DNA of 6,846 bases from Gallionella sp. (GCA_004298605.1 SCPW01000455.1:1-6846), one strand, 5' to 3'. Positions 1 through 6,128 are shown, counted from the first letter of the stretch. The notes: generated by a model from the letters alone, not told the origin. Translations and numbers: made by a program.

Positions 1-747
1 GCCCGAATTCACGCCGTAGGCAATCGTATACTTGATGCCTTCGATGGATCCGTCGAAACGCCAGATTTTATCGGCCAAGTTGGCCGAACCCATCGCCTGG
101 TTGCCCTTGCCGTCTTCGCCGTGGCAGGCCGTGCATCCCTTTTCCGCAAACAGCGGCGTGGAAGCGGGCTGCCCTTGCGCGACCGCCTTGGCCAAAGTGT
201 CGATCTCGGCGGCGGACAAACTATCCTTGTGCGCCATCATCATGCCGTGACGCCCGGCAGCGATGGATTCGTGGATATTGTCGATCCTGCCGCCGAACAG
301 CCAGTCATCGTCGTTCAGGATAGGCGCGAACAGGCCTTGCTTGTCGTGCGTGCCGATACCGTTCTGGCCGTGGCAGGCGGCGCAGTTGTCGCCAAACAGC
401 ACCTTGCCGGACCGGGTGACGTACTCGGTCAGTTCGCTGTCGGCCAAAATGGCCGCCGGTGTCATGCCCTTGAGCTTGGCTTCAAACTTGCCGCGCACCG
501 CGTCCACTTCGCTCTTGTCGGCTTCCATTTCGTTGATCGCCGTCCAGCCGCCGACACCCTTGAAAAAGCCGCCCGCCGCAGAAACCGGGACGGAAGGGTA
601 GTAAATCCAGTACACCACCACGAACAACGCGCTGGCAGCCAGCCCCAGCATCCACCATTTGGGCGGCTGATTGGTCAAGTCCCCCAAGTCATCGTCCCAT
701 ACATGCCCGGTTGTCGGCACGCCTGATACATCGTGTTTTTCACTCAT
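1..747 (-). CDS. ccoP: cbb3-type cytochrome c oxidase diheme subunit III (CcoP), 3' end cut by window edge
   Basis: This is the membrane-anchored diheme cytochrome c of the cbb3 oxidase; it passes electrons from soluble or membrane donors to CcoO and then CcoN. Translation from ATG at 747 gives 249 residues before the window ends, with no stop. Seen: an N-terminal cytoplasmic stretch, a single membrane anchor at about residues 31-50 beginning PPKWWMLG, then two periplasmic cytochrome c domains with heme motifs CAACH (C122, C125, H126) and CTACH (C205, C208, H209). The Met cluster GMMMAH at 169-171 is the expected position of the first heme's distal ligand; the second heme's ligand lies past the window edge. 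The start is set by GGGAGAG about 7 nt upstream, inside ccoQ, and the ATG overlaps the ccoQ stop as ATGA, which suggests translational coupling. About 50 residues are probably missing, judged from usual family length. Confidence 0.96.
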   Translation of the reverse strand, partial: MSEKHDVSGVPTTGHVWDDDLGDLTNQPPKWWMLGLAASALFVVVYWIYYPSVPVSAAGGFFKGVGGWTAINEMEADKSEVDAVRGKFEAKLKGMTPAAILADSELTEYVTRSGKVLFGDNCAACHGQNGIGTHDKQGLFAPILNDDDWLFGGRIDNIHESIAAGRHGMMMAHKDSLSAAEIDTLAKAVAQGQPASTPLFAEKGCTACHGEDGKGNQAMGSANLADKIWRFDGSIEGIKYTIAYGVNSG

Positions 748-932
748 CTTTTCTCTCCCACATTGATATGGTCTTCGTCATCCAGCGCCATGCTGCGCCG
801 GGACTCAAACGTGTCTTTGTTAGCCGGACGGAATACCATGAAATAAACCGCCGCCATGCCGATGAACGCGACCAGGGAAAAGAACACCCCTATCCAGTCA
901 TTCGCGGTCATGGCGGCAACGTCCATGCCCAT
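744..932 (-). CDS. ccoQ: cbb3-type cytochrome c oxidase subunit IV (CcoQ), 62 aa
   Basis: Small single-pass membrane protein of the cbb3 oxidase, thought to stabilise the assembled complex. The 62-residue product has one hydrophobic helix at about residues 12-34 (DWIGVFFSLVAF then GMAAVYFMVF) followed by FRPANKDTFESRR, the membrane-exit motif typical of CcoQ, and a short acidic/basic tail. The reading frame is open further upstream, but that part lies inside ccoO in another frame and is not CcoQ-like, so I place the start at ATG 932, 13 bp after the ccoO stop. A second in-frame ATG at 926 is also possible. CTGGGG ahead of 932 is only a weak ribosome-binding site, so translation may depend on ribosomes finishing ccoO. 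The TGA stop overlaps the ccoP ATG by 4 nt. Confidence 0.92.
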   Translation of the reverse strand: MGMDVAAMTANDWIGVFFSLVAFIGMAAVYFMVFRPANKDTFESRRSMALDDEDHINVGEKR

Positions 933-945
933 GTACCCCAGCAAC

Positions 946-1743
946 TTAGTCACGGTAATTGACGCCTTCTTCGAACTTGATGTGATTGCCCATGCTTTGC
1001 AGGTAAGCGACCAGCGCGTCCATTTCGGTCTTGCCGTCCAACTGCGTTTTCGCGCCGTCGATATAGGCATCCGTATAGATGGTCTTGGGTACCGGGTTGA
1101 ACGGCATGATGGTCATGACTTGCATGGTTTTCACCGTCTCCTCCACGTTCACCTTGCCGCTATCCAGGAAGAAGTAGTTGGGCATGACGGACTCGGGCAC
1201 CACTTCGCGCGGGTATTTCAGGTGGCGGCGGTGCCACTCGTCCGAGTACTTTCCGCCGACACGCGCCAGATCGGGGCCGGTGCGCTTGGAACCCCATTGG
1301 TAGGTGTGGTCGTACATGGACTCTTCCGCGATCGAGTAATGCCCGTAACGGTCTTTCTCGTCACGGAACGGGCGGATCATCTGGGAATGGCACAGGAAGC
1401 AGCCTTCGCGGATGTAGATGTTGCGCCCGGCCAACTCCAGCGGTTTGTATGGCCGCACGCCGTCGCCCGGCTGCCAATCTTCCAGCGTTTTGTGCGCGGA
1501 AGTGGCCGGGTTCCAGACGATCTTGTCCATCGAAACGATGTTGCCTTTGCCGTCTTTATGGGCCGTGCCGTTAAAAGTGCCGTCCCCGCCGCTCATCGCG
1601 GTATTCGGCAGGTAGAACAGCGGAACGATTTCCACGATGCCGCCAATCGCAACGGCGATAGCGGTCATCACAAACATCAGGACGGTGCTGCGCTCAACCT
1701 TGTCCTGCAATTTGGTCGAATAAATTTTGTCGTGATCAGACAT
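946..1743 (-). CDS. ccoO: cbb3-type cytochrome c oxidase monoheme subunit II (CcoO), 265 aa
   Basis: Membrane-anchored monoheme cytochrome c of the cbb3 oxidase, lying between CcoP and the CcoN catalytic core. Seen: an N-terminal membrane helix at about residues 20-45 (STVLMFVMTAIAVAIGG), then EIVPLFYLP, the hallmark REGCFLCHSQMIRPFR block with heme ligands C115, C118 and H119, the RYGHYS and WGSKRTGPDLARVGGKYSDEWH blocks, and VPESVMPNY, whose M187 is the expected distal heme ligand. ATG 1743 is preceded by AAGGAG that overlaps the ccoN stop, and only 10 bp separate the two genes. At 265 residues it is longer than the compact CcoO proteins of about 200 residues that I know; the extra length sits at about residues 48-95, between the membrane helix and the heme domain. 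Confidence 0.97.
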   Translation of the reverse strand: MSDHDKIYSTKLQDKVERSTVLMFVMTAIAVAIGGIVEIVPLFYLPNTAMSGGDGTFNGTAHKDGKGNIVSMDKIVWNPATSAHKTLEDWQPGDGVRPYKPLELAGRNIYIREGCFLCHSQMIRPFRDEKDRYGHYSIAEESMYDHTYQWGSKRTGPDLARVGGKYSDEWHRRHLKYPREVVPESVMPNYFFLDSGKVNVEETVKTMQVMTIMPFNPVPKTIYTDAYIDGAKTQLDGKTEMDALVAYLQSMGNHIKFEEGVNYRD

Positions 1744-1753
1744 GTTTCACTCC

Positions 1754-3184
1754 TTATGCTTTGGCGGGAACGGCGTCAATACTGCGCGCGGCGCTTGCCT
1801 GACGCACAGTCATCACCACGTTGTACAGGCATATCCACGCGCCCAGATTGAAAATCATCCCGCCGATGGCGCGCATCGCGTAGTACGGATGCATCGCGGA
1901 TACAGATTCAACGAAGGTATAGGTCAACGTGCCGTACTCGTCATAATCGCGCCACATCAGACCCTGCATGATGCCGGACACCCACATCGCCACGACGTAA
2001 ACCACCGTGCCGATCGTCGCCAGCCAGAAGTGAACATTGACCAGGCTGTCGGAATACATTTCGGTATTCCACAGCTTTTTGACCATGTGGTACATCGCGC
2101 CGAACGAAACCATCGCCATCCAGCCCAATGCGCCGGAGTGTACGTGACCGACCGTCCAGTCGGTGTAATGGGACAACGCGTTCACGGTCTTGATGGACAT
2201 CACCGGACCTTCGAAGGTGGACATCGCGTAGAACGCCAGGGAAACCACCAGGAAGCGCAGGATGTAGTCGGTGCGCAGCTTGTCCCACGCGCCGGACAAC
2301 GTCATCATGCCGTTCATCGCGCCGCCCCAGGACGGGATAATCATCGCCAGGGAGATGGCGGCGCCCAGAGAGCCGGTCCAGTCAGGCAAGGCGGTGTATT
2401 GCAGATGGTGCGCGCCCAGCCACACATAGCCGAAAGTCAACGCCCAGAAATGCAGCACGGACAGGCGATAGGAAAACACCGGGCGACCGGCTTGTTTGGG
2501 CACGAAGTAATACATGATGCCCAAGAAACCTGCGGTCAGATAGAAACCCACCGCGTTGTGCCCCCACCACCACTGAATCATCGCATCCTGCACGCCGGAG
2601 TAGATGGAGAAGGAGTTGGTCAGGCTGACCGGGATAGCCAGGCTGTTCACCACGTGCAGATAGGTGATCATGATAATCATGCCCATAGTGAACCAGTTCG
2701 ACACGTAGATGTGCGTGGTCTTGCGGATCGCAACGGTCATGATGTGGTTCAAGCCGAACGCCAGCCAGACAATCGCGATCAGAATATCGATCGGCCACTC
2801 CAGCTCGGCGTACTCCTTGCCGGAAGTCATCCCCAGCGGCAGGGTAATCACCGCCAGCACGATAATCAGGTTCCAGCCCCAGAAGGTAAACCAGGCCAGA
2901 CCATTGCTCCACAGCCTGGTCGCGCCGGTGCGCTGCACCATGTAATAGCCGGTGGCGAACAGCACGCAACCGCCGAACGCGAAAATCACCGCGTTGGTAT
3001 GCAAAGGGCGCAAGCGTCCGAAAGAGATGTAAGGACTATCAAAATTCAAAAACGGCCACGCCAGTTCCGATGCGATATACACACCGATCAGCGTACCTAC
3101 TACAGCGTAGATGGCGGCCGCGATGGTAAACCATCTGACCACCTCCATATCATATTTTACCGGTGTCGCTTGAGTTGTTTCCAC
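1754..3184 (-). CDS. ccoN: cbb3-type cytochrome c oxidase catalytic subunit I (CcoN), 476 aa, GTG start
   Basis: Catalytic, proton-pumping heme-copper subunit that reduces O2 to water at a heme b3-CuB centre in the inner membrane; cbb3 enzymes work at low oxygen. The 476 residues are mostly hydrophobic, as expected for 12 helices. Metal ligands are all present: H62 (LHTN) and H349 for low-spin heme b, H347 for heme b3 (TVGHVHSG), H209 (WGHN) and H259/H260 (GAHH) for CuB, and Y253 six residues before the His pair, the cbb3-type cross-linked tyrosine. E325 (STFEGP) matches the conserved glutamate near the active site. All sit at a constant +2 offset from the P. stutzeri numbering as I remember it. 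The start is GTG at 3184, supported by GGGAGGA 6 nt upstream. First gene of the operon with ccoO, ccoQ and ccoP. Confidence 0.98.
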   Translation of the reverse strand: METTQATPVKYDMEVVRWFTIAAAIYAVVGTLIGVYIASELAWPFLNFDSPYISFGRLRPLHTNAVIFAFGGCVLFATGYYMVQRTGATRLWSNGLAWFTFWGWNLIIVLAVITLPLGMTSGKEYAELEWPIDILIAIVWLAFGLNHIMTVAIRKTTHIYVSNWFTMGMIIMITYLHVVNSLAIPVSLTNSFSIYSGVQDAMIQWWWGHNAVGFYLTAGFLGIMYYFVPKQAGRPVFSYRLSVLHFWALTFGYVWLGAHHLQYTALPDWTGSLGAAISLAMIIPSWGGAMNGMMTLSGAWDKLRTDYILRFLVVSLAFYAMSTFEGPVMSIKTVNALSHYTDWTVGHVHSGALGWMAMVSFGAMYHMVKKLWNTEMYSDSLVNVHFWLATIGTVVYVVAMWVSGIMQGLMWRDYDEYGTLTYTFVESVSAMHPYYAMRAIGGMIFNLGAWICLYNVVMTVRQASAARSIDAVPAKA

Positions 3185-3217
3185 AACCTATCCTCCCAAG
3201 AGCCAAGTTAAAAATAA

Positions 3218-3254
3218 TGTGTTATTTGCCCACGACCGCGATGCAAATAATACA
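3218..3254. repeat. Inverted repeat ahead of ccoN, possible operator or leader hairpin
   Basis: Arms TGTGTTATTTGC (3218-3229) and GCAAATAATACA (3243-3254) are inverted copies matching at 11 of 12 positions, separated by 13 bp. The repeat lies 34-70 bp upstream of the ccoN GTG. Its right arm overlaps a TATTAT sequence (minus strand 3252-3247) that could be the ccoN -10 element, which would suit a repressor or response-regulator site. If transcription instead starts further upstream, the same arms would form a stem-loop in the leader RNA. The sequence cannot decide between these, and no known regulator motif is recognised. Confidence 0.45.
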
Positions 3255-3289
3255 CTCCCCCTTCGTTACAGCTTTAAAATCTTCGTGAA
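3240..3289 (-). promoter_or_regulatory. Tentative ccoN promoter with weak FNR-like site
   Basis: On the minus strand TATTAT at 3252-3247 matches 5 of 6 bases of the sigma-70 -10 consensus and would start transcription near 3240. An element TTCAC-GAAG-ATTTT at 3289-3276 resembles an FNR half-palindrome but matches only 5 of the 10 consensus positions; its centre would fall at about -42.5, close to class II geometry. There is no good -35 hexamer. This is the best candidate between the terminator at 3385 and ccoN, but it is weak, and the true ccoN start could lie elsewhere. Confidence 0.25.
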
Positions 3290-3384
3290 CCGCTATCCGC
3301 CCGATCCGCGTTTCTCGCGCTTTATTATTCGTGGATCAGGCGCATACAGGCTTATTACGCCCATCCTTCAAATTCGGTAAAACT

Positions 3385-3426
3385 AAAAAAAAGCCGTTCA
3401 TAGCCCGGAGACTCACTACGAACGGC
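3385..3426 (-). terminator. Strong intrinsic terminator upstream of ccoN
   Basis: Read on the minus strand, arms 3426-3416 and 3403-3393 form an 11-bp stem (GCCGTTCGTAG with CTATGAACGGC, one G-U pair) around a 12-nt loop, followed at once by eight T (3392-3385). It lies 182 bp after the fnr stop and 200 bp before ccoN, so it separates the two transcripts. It could end fnr mRNA, the candidate small RNA started at 3497, or both. Confidence 0.85.
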
Positions 3427-3497
3427 CCAGGCTTACCGCACGGAATGTCATAACGCACGGAAAGAGGAGAGTGAATCGTATAAATCATCAACCCACG
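3385..3497 (-). ncRNA. Candidate FNR-dependent small RNA (~110 nt)
   Basis: The unit is inferred from a start site predicted at 3497 by an FNR box and -10 hexamer, and from the intrinsic terminator ending at 3385. It has no convincing open reading frame. Predicted RNA nt 27-39 (3471-3459) read CTCTCCTCTTTCC, a pyrimidine-rich single-stranded-looking stretch complementary to Shine-Dalgarno sequences, followed by a spacer and the terminator hairpin with a U-tail. Size, oxygen-linked promoter and anti-ribosome-binding-site seed recall E. coli FnrS and neisserial AniS in general design, but I see no sequence evidence of homology. The alternative is a leader or 3'-UTR piece of fnr or cco mRNA. Confidence 0.45.
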
Positions 3498-3545
3498 GCT
3501 TGCATTTTCCGTTTAAAAGCAAAAAAAAACCCTGACGCCCGTCAA
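3497..3545 (-). promoter_or_regulatory. Degenerate FNR-type promoter between fnr and the cco terminator
   Basis: CTGAC-GCCC-GTCAA at 3532-3545 (centre 3538.5), written here on the plus strand, is an FNR-type palindrome with one outer base changed. On the minus strand GAAAAT at 3509-3504 (4 of 6 to TATAAT) sits where a class II -10 should, giving a predicted start at 3497 with the box at -41.5. Its surroundings (3526-3556) match the FNR promoter core seen at 4615-4645 in 26 of 31 positions, so it seems to be a diverged relative of that promoter. Confidence 0.55.
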
Positions 3546-3607
3546 CCTTACTGTTCGTTAACATCGGCGCATTGAGAGCGCAGACACGAAAATACTCCGG
3601 AAAAACT

Positions 3608-4411
3608 TTATAAAGCGCCGTTCAAAAAAGTGGCATGCGAAGGCCGCAACAACGGGATAACCCGAGCAGTGGCGGGACGGGATTCGCGCGCAATACTGCC
3701 CAAGCGTTTAACATCTTTCAAAACAACAAGCCTGCGCTCGCTGACAATCACGCCTTCTTCCTGAAAGCGGGCAAGAATGCGGCAAACGGTTTCCTCGGCG
3801 ATCCCAAGATAACTGCCGATATCGCTGCGCGACATGCTCAAATTGAACTGTGTTGGCGAGTAATTGCGCATGGCGAAACGCCGCGACAGCGTCAGCAAAT
3901 AAGTCGCCAGCCGCTCTTCGGCATTCTTTTTCCCGAGCAGCAGCATCTGTTCCTGGTTATGCCTGATTTCTTTGCTCATGATTCTGAGCATTTGAAAATG
4001 CACAGCCGGGATTTGCCTCGCCAACTCATCGAAACAATTCACCGAAATTTCGCACACCGAAGTGGTTTCCAGCGCCACCGCCTCGCAGTTGTGGCGATTT
4101 TCGTCTATGGCGTTCAACCCGAGCAATTCGCCCGGAATGTGGAAGCCGGTGATTTGCTGGCGGCCATCTTCGGTTGAAACGGAGGTTTTAACCGACCCGC
4201 TACGAATGGCATATGCGTAAGAGAATTGCTCGCCGACGCGATAAAGCATCTGGCCGCGCTTGATCGTGCGCTTCCGCTTCACGTAATGGTCGAGCAGCAC
4301 GGTGTCCGCGCTGTTAAGCCCCATAGGCAAACAGAGCTGGTAAAGGCCGCAATCCTGGCAGGCTATTGCGGCGCAATCCGGTTTTTGCACAGTTTGGCGC
4401 ATTGTTGTCAT
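3608..4411 (-). CDS. fnr: FNR-family oxygen-sensing transcription regulator, 267 aa
   Basis: Crp/Fnr-family activator expected to bind a [4Fe-4S] cluster without oxygen, dimerise and activate anaerobic or microaerobic genes. Seen: an N-terminal cysteine set CAAIACQDCGLYQLC (C13, C18, C21, C27) plus C120 in ETTSVCEI, equivalent to E. coli C122; a cyclic-nucleotide-fold beta roll at about 35-125; the dimer helix MSKEIRHNQEQMLLLGKKNAEERL (145-168); and a helix-turn-helix with DIGSYLGIAEETVCRIL (197-213). The recognition residues are E207 and R211 as in E. coli E209 and R213, but the intervening Ser (S212) is C210. The E. coli D154 position is N152. It is about 17 residues longer than E. coli FNR, with an extra C-terminal tail. 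ATG 4411 has GAGAG almost touching it; ATG 4402, nine bases from that GAGAG, may be the true start. The upstream FNR promoter suggests self-activation. Confidence 0.95.
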   Translation of the reverse strand: MTTMRQTVQKPDCAAIACQDCGLYQLCLPMGLNSADTVLLDHYVKRKRTIKRGQMLYRVGEQFSYAYAIRSGSVKTSVSTEDGRQQITGFHIPGELLGLNAIDENRHNCEAVALETTSVCEISVNCFDELARQIPAVHFQMLRIMSKEIRHNQEQMLLLGKKNAEERLATYLLTLSRRFAMRNYSPTQFNLSMSRSDIGSYLGIAEETVCRILARFQEEGVIVSERRLVVLKDVKRLGSIARESRPATARVIPLLRPSHATFLNGAL

Positions 4412-4585
4412 CTCTCAGAAAATACTGCCCGCACAGCATTCGAAAAGCTTCGCCCGATGGATTGGCAAAATTTGCTCGTTTCGAATTACCTGCGTAGTTG
4501 CTTCCAGCCGCATCAAAAACAACACATCTCTCCATCAATTACTTGGCCGGCACAATGAAGACAAGTTTTGAGGGGGCAAGCAATA

Positions 4586-4634
4586 ACCACAAAGAATATG
4601 TGTGTTTAGGCAAGAAAACCTTGACGCGCGTCAA
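4586..4634 (-). promoter_or_regulatory. Class II FNR promoter driving fnr
   Basis: TTGAC-GCGC-GTCAA at 4621-4634 is a fully symmetric FNR/ANR-type box (centre 4627.5). On the minus strand TATTCT at 4598-4593 matches 4 of 6 bases of the -10 consensus, and a start seven bases on (4586) puts the box exactly at -41.5, the class II activating position. The transcript would read straight into fnr, with a leader of about 175 nt. Confidence 0.75.
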
Positions 4635-4675
4635 CCTTGTTGTTTTGTTTTGCAATGAACGGGGGTAAATGCAAA
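4590..4675. repeat. Imperfect direct repeat, copy A (fnr side of the porin)
   Basis: This 86-bp segment matches 6133-6217 in the same orientation. Shared blocks are an 11-bp run over the -10 element (4590-4600), a 31-bp exact run over the FNR box (4615-4645), and a block gggggtaaa(t/c)gcaaa (4661-4675). The first two blocks keep identical spacing in both copies; the third is shifted by one base. The two copies bracket the porin gene. Confidence 0.85.
4661..4667 (-). promoter_or_regulatory. TACCCCC element upstream of the fnr FNR box
   Basis: The minus strand reads TACCCCC here, 39.5 bp upstream of the FNR box centre (about -81). It is conserved in the second copy of the repeat and resembles, at 6 of 7 positions, the NarL heptamer TACYYMT. 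It may bind a second regulator; no such gene is in the window. Confidence 0.3.
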
Positions 4676-4724
4676 TATCTGGCGGGCTGAATGGTCGCAA
4701 CTATAGAGCTAAAAACCTGCCGCC

Positions 4725-4755
4725 AATAAAAAACGGGCCCCCGAAGAGACCCGTT
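4725..4755 (-). terminator. Intrinsic terminator of the porin gene
   Basis: On the minus strand AACGGGTC (4755-4748) pairs with GGCCCGTT (4739-4732), including one G-U pair, around an 8-nt loop; a T-rich tail TTTTATT follows. It lies just over 100 bp after the porin stop and upstream of the fnr promoter, so porin transcripts should end before fnr. Confidence 0.8.
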
Positions 4756-4859
4756 AGTTTTCCGAGCTGACTGCACGCCCTTGCGGGTATTTGCGTCAAA
4801 TCATAACCAGCGACTTGGCTGCGGTCTTTTGCGGCCCGGTCGATTGGCTACCAGCTCCA

Positions 4860-5972
4860 TCAGAATGAGTGCTTCATGCCGAACGACCATGCGGAAGGAT
4901 CGTTGCCGGCAACAACAGCGGTACCGCCACCCGTGGAAATGCTAGTCAGGCTGTAGCTGGCGCCGCTATCGTTGTCCAACCTGGTGTACAACGCGTACAC
5001 GCTAGTACGCTTGCTCATGTTGTGGTCGTAACCCAACGCCCACTGCTTGGCGCCGGTATTGGTGGTAGCCTGCACATCACCTGCCTTGGTATAAGCCAGT
5101 TTGACCGCATCGTTGGCGTTGACGTTGAACTTGCCGCCGAGATACCAGTTGTTCTGCCCAAGCGCGCTTGCGCCAGTGATCGTGTTGGTGGTTTTTTCAT
5201 AAACCGCATTCACCGTAACCGCATCCATCGTGTAGCCGCCGCCCAGTTTCCAAGCCTTTGATTTGTCACCGGCGCCAAGAGCGGTAAACAGCGTTTGGCC
5301 TGCGCTCGTGCCCGCCGAACCATAATCAACCACCTGATAAGCCAGCGATGCATTGATCGGGCCATTGCCATACAAGCCGGCAAACGACAAAGCCTTGCCT
5401 TTGGTCTGAGCCGCCGTAGAGGCGCTTTCGGCACCGATCACATAAGCGCCGATACCGGTAAAACCGTTAATTGTCGGGCTGATGTAGGCCGCCACATCGG
5501 TGACGCGGGCATCATGAACACTGGTAAAACCGGCACCACCCGCAGTTGAGCCCATCAGGCCGCGATTGTCGGCGATGCTGTCAGCAAACACGTCCAGGCC
5601 GCGGGTCGCGATCTTGTAAGGCGTGTCATGGCGCCCCGCCAGCAGGGTGCCTGCGCTCTTGCTGGACAGGCCGACGAAGGAGTTACGGGTGGCCAAGCCA
5701 CCACCACCATTAGCGCCGGCAGCGCTATTGTCAATGTTAATCTGCGATTCAATTTGCCAGATAGTGGACAGGCCGTCACCCAGATCTTCGGTACCCTTCA
5801 GGCCGAAGTGCGACTGGCTGCTCGATACTTTGTTGACGCTAACAGCGCCATTATCTGTCAAGTCAAAAGACACATTGGCCACACCGTACACAGACACGTT
5901 GCCGGTGTCAGCGAATGCTGCCGGTGCAGCCAGAGCAGAAGCGATTGCCAGAGCGATGATTTTCTTTTGCAT
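4860..5972 (-). CDS. Gram-negative general porin (betaproteobacterial trimeric type), 370 aa
   Basis: Outer-membrane beta-barrel channel for passive diffusion of small solutes. The first 21 residues (MQKKIIALAI then ASALAAPAAFA) form a clear Sec signal peptide with cleavage before DTGNVSVYG, the usual start of betaproteobacterial porins. The mature part shows alternating strand-like segments, conserved blocks such as SHFGLKGTEDLGDGLSTIWQ, NSFVGLSSKSAGTLLAGRHDTPYK and ALGYDHNMSKRTSVYALYTR, and ends SFGMKHSF with the C-terminal Phe recognised by the BAM machinery. The length suits a 16-strand barrel. The frame is open to 6065, but ATG 5972 is chosen because AAGGGAG lies 6 nt upstream and the signal peptide starts there. 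Substrate specificity cannot be read from the sequence. It has its own FNR-type promoter and terminator, so it is a single-gene unit likely induced at low oxygen. Confidence 0.93.
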   Translation of the reverse strand: MQKKIIALAIASALAAPAAFADTGNVSVYGVANVSFDLTDNGAVSVNKVSSSQSHFGLKGTEDLGDGLSTIWQIESQINIDNSAAGANGGGGLATRNSFVGLSSKSAGTLLAGRHDTPYKIATRGLDVFADSIADNRGLMGSTAGGAGFTSVHDARVTDVAAYISPTINGFTGIGAYVIGAESASTAAQTKGKALSFAGLYGNGPINASLAYQVVDYGSAGTSAGQTLFTALGAGDKSKAWKLGGGYTMDAVTVNAVYEKTTNTITGASALGQNNWYLGGKFNVNANDAVKLAYTKAGDVQATTNTGAKQWALGYDHNMSKRTSVYALYTRLDNDSGASYSLTSISTGGGTAVVAGNDPSAWSFGMKHSF

Positions 5973-6082
5973 GAGAACTCCCTTATAGATAGATTTACTG
6001 CGGTTTAAAAAAACATTTCCGGGCAGTTTTCCGCAGTTGGCTAAAACGGACCGGCATACCCCCAAATGGCTTTCAAAATTGC

Positions 6083-6109
6083 CTTGCCGGGTTTGACACC
6101 AGTGGCAAG
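6083..6109 (-). repeat. Hairpin in the predicted porin mRNA leader
   Basis: CTTGCC and GGCAAG form a 6-bp stem with a second inner GGT/ACC pairing, about 110-135 nt upstream of the porin ATG. It lies inside the transcript predicted to start at 6129. It has no T-tract in the minus direction, so it is not an obvious terminator; it could affect mRNA stability or bind a protein or small RNA. Confidence 0.35.
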
Positions 6110-6128
6110 TTTTAAGGCGTTTTTAATA

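Larger units (their letters stand above)
3185..3607. other. Intergenic region between fnr and ccoN
   Basis: This 423-bp stretch has no convincing protein gene. Reading in the minus direction from fnr it holds a degenerate FNR promoter (3545-3497), a candidate small RNA ending at a strong intrinsic terminator (3426-3385), an unassigned AT/GC-mixed stretch (about 3384-3290), a weak FNR-like site with a TATTAT hexamer (3289-3247), a 12-bp-arm inverted repeat (3254-3218), and the ccoN ribosome-binding site (GGGAGGA, 3197-3191). Confidence 0.8.
4412..4859. other. Intergenic region between the porin and fnr
   Basis: This 448-bp stretch has no convincing gene. In the minus direction it contains about 100 bp of porin 3' untranslated sequence, the porin terminator (4755-4725), the upstream copy of the FNR promoter repeat (4675-4590) and a predicted fnr leader of about 175 nt (4586-4412). 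I see no terminator between the promoter and fnr, so the promoter is assigned to fnr. Confidence 0.75.

Noticed and set aside
121..726. Plus-strand open frame of 201 codons opposite ccoP
   Set aside because: The minus strand encodes two CXXCH motifs and a membrane anchor; the plus frame shows nothing recognisable.
933..1070. N-terminal extension of CcoQ
   Set aside because: The extra residues lie inside ccoO in another frame, are unlike CcoQ and have no membrane character.
856..1851. Plus-strand open frame of 331 codons across ccoO and ccoQ
   Set aside because: Composition is typical of an antisense shadow, and it spans three real minus-strand genes with recognisable motifs.
1742..3211. Plus-strand open frame of 489 codons opposite ccoN
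   Set aside because: It is the antisense shadow of ccoN: His/Gln/Arg-rich, no domain sense, no ribosome-binding site, while the minus strand carries all heme-copper ligands.
3471..3581. Small plus-strand frame beginning GTG after AGGAG in the fnr-cco gap
   Set aside because: The spacing from AGGAG to GTG is about one base, too short, and the product is low-complexity and unrecognisable. The purine-rich stretch is better read as the complement of the candidate small RNA seed.
4314..4538. Minus-strand 74-codon frame overlapping the start of fnr
   Set aside because: It starts with TTG or ATG in the fnr leader, overlaps fnr by about 100 bp out of frame and has no recognisable content. GGAGAG in the leader is not placed to favour it.
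5973..6065. N-terminal extension of the porin from an upstream in-frame start
   Set aside because: It would bury the clear signal peptide, and the Shine-Dalgarno sequence lies directly before ATG 5972.
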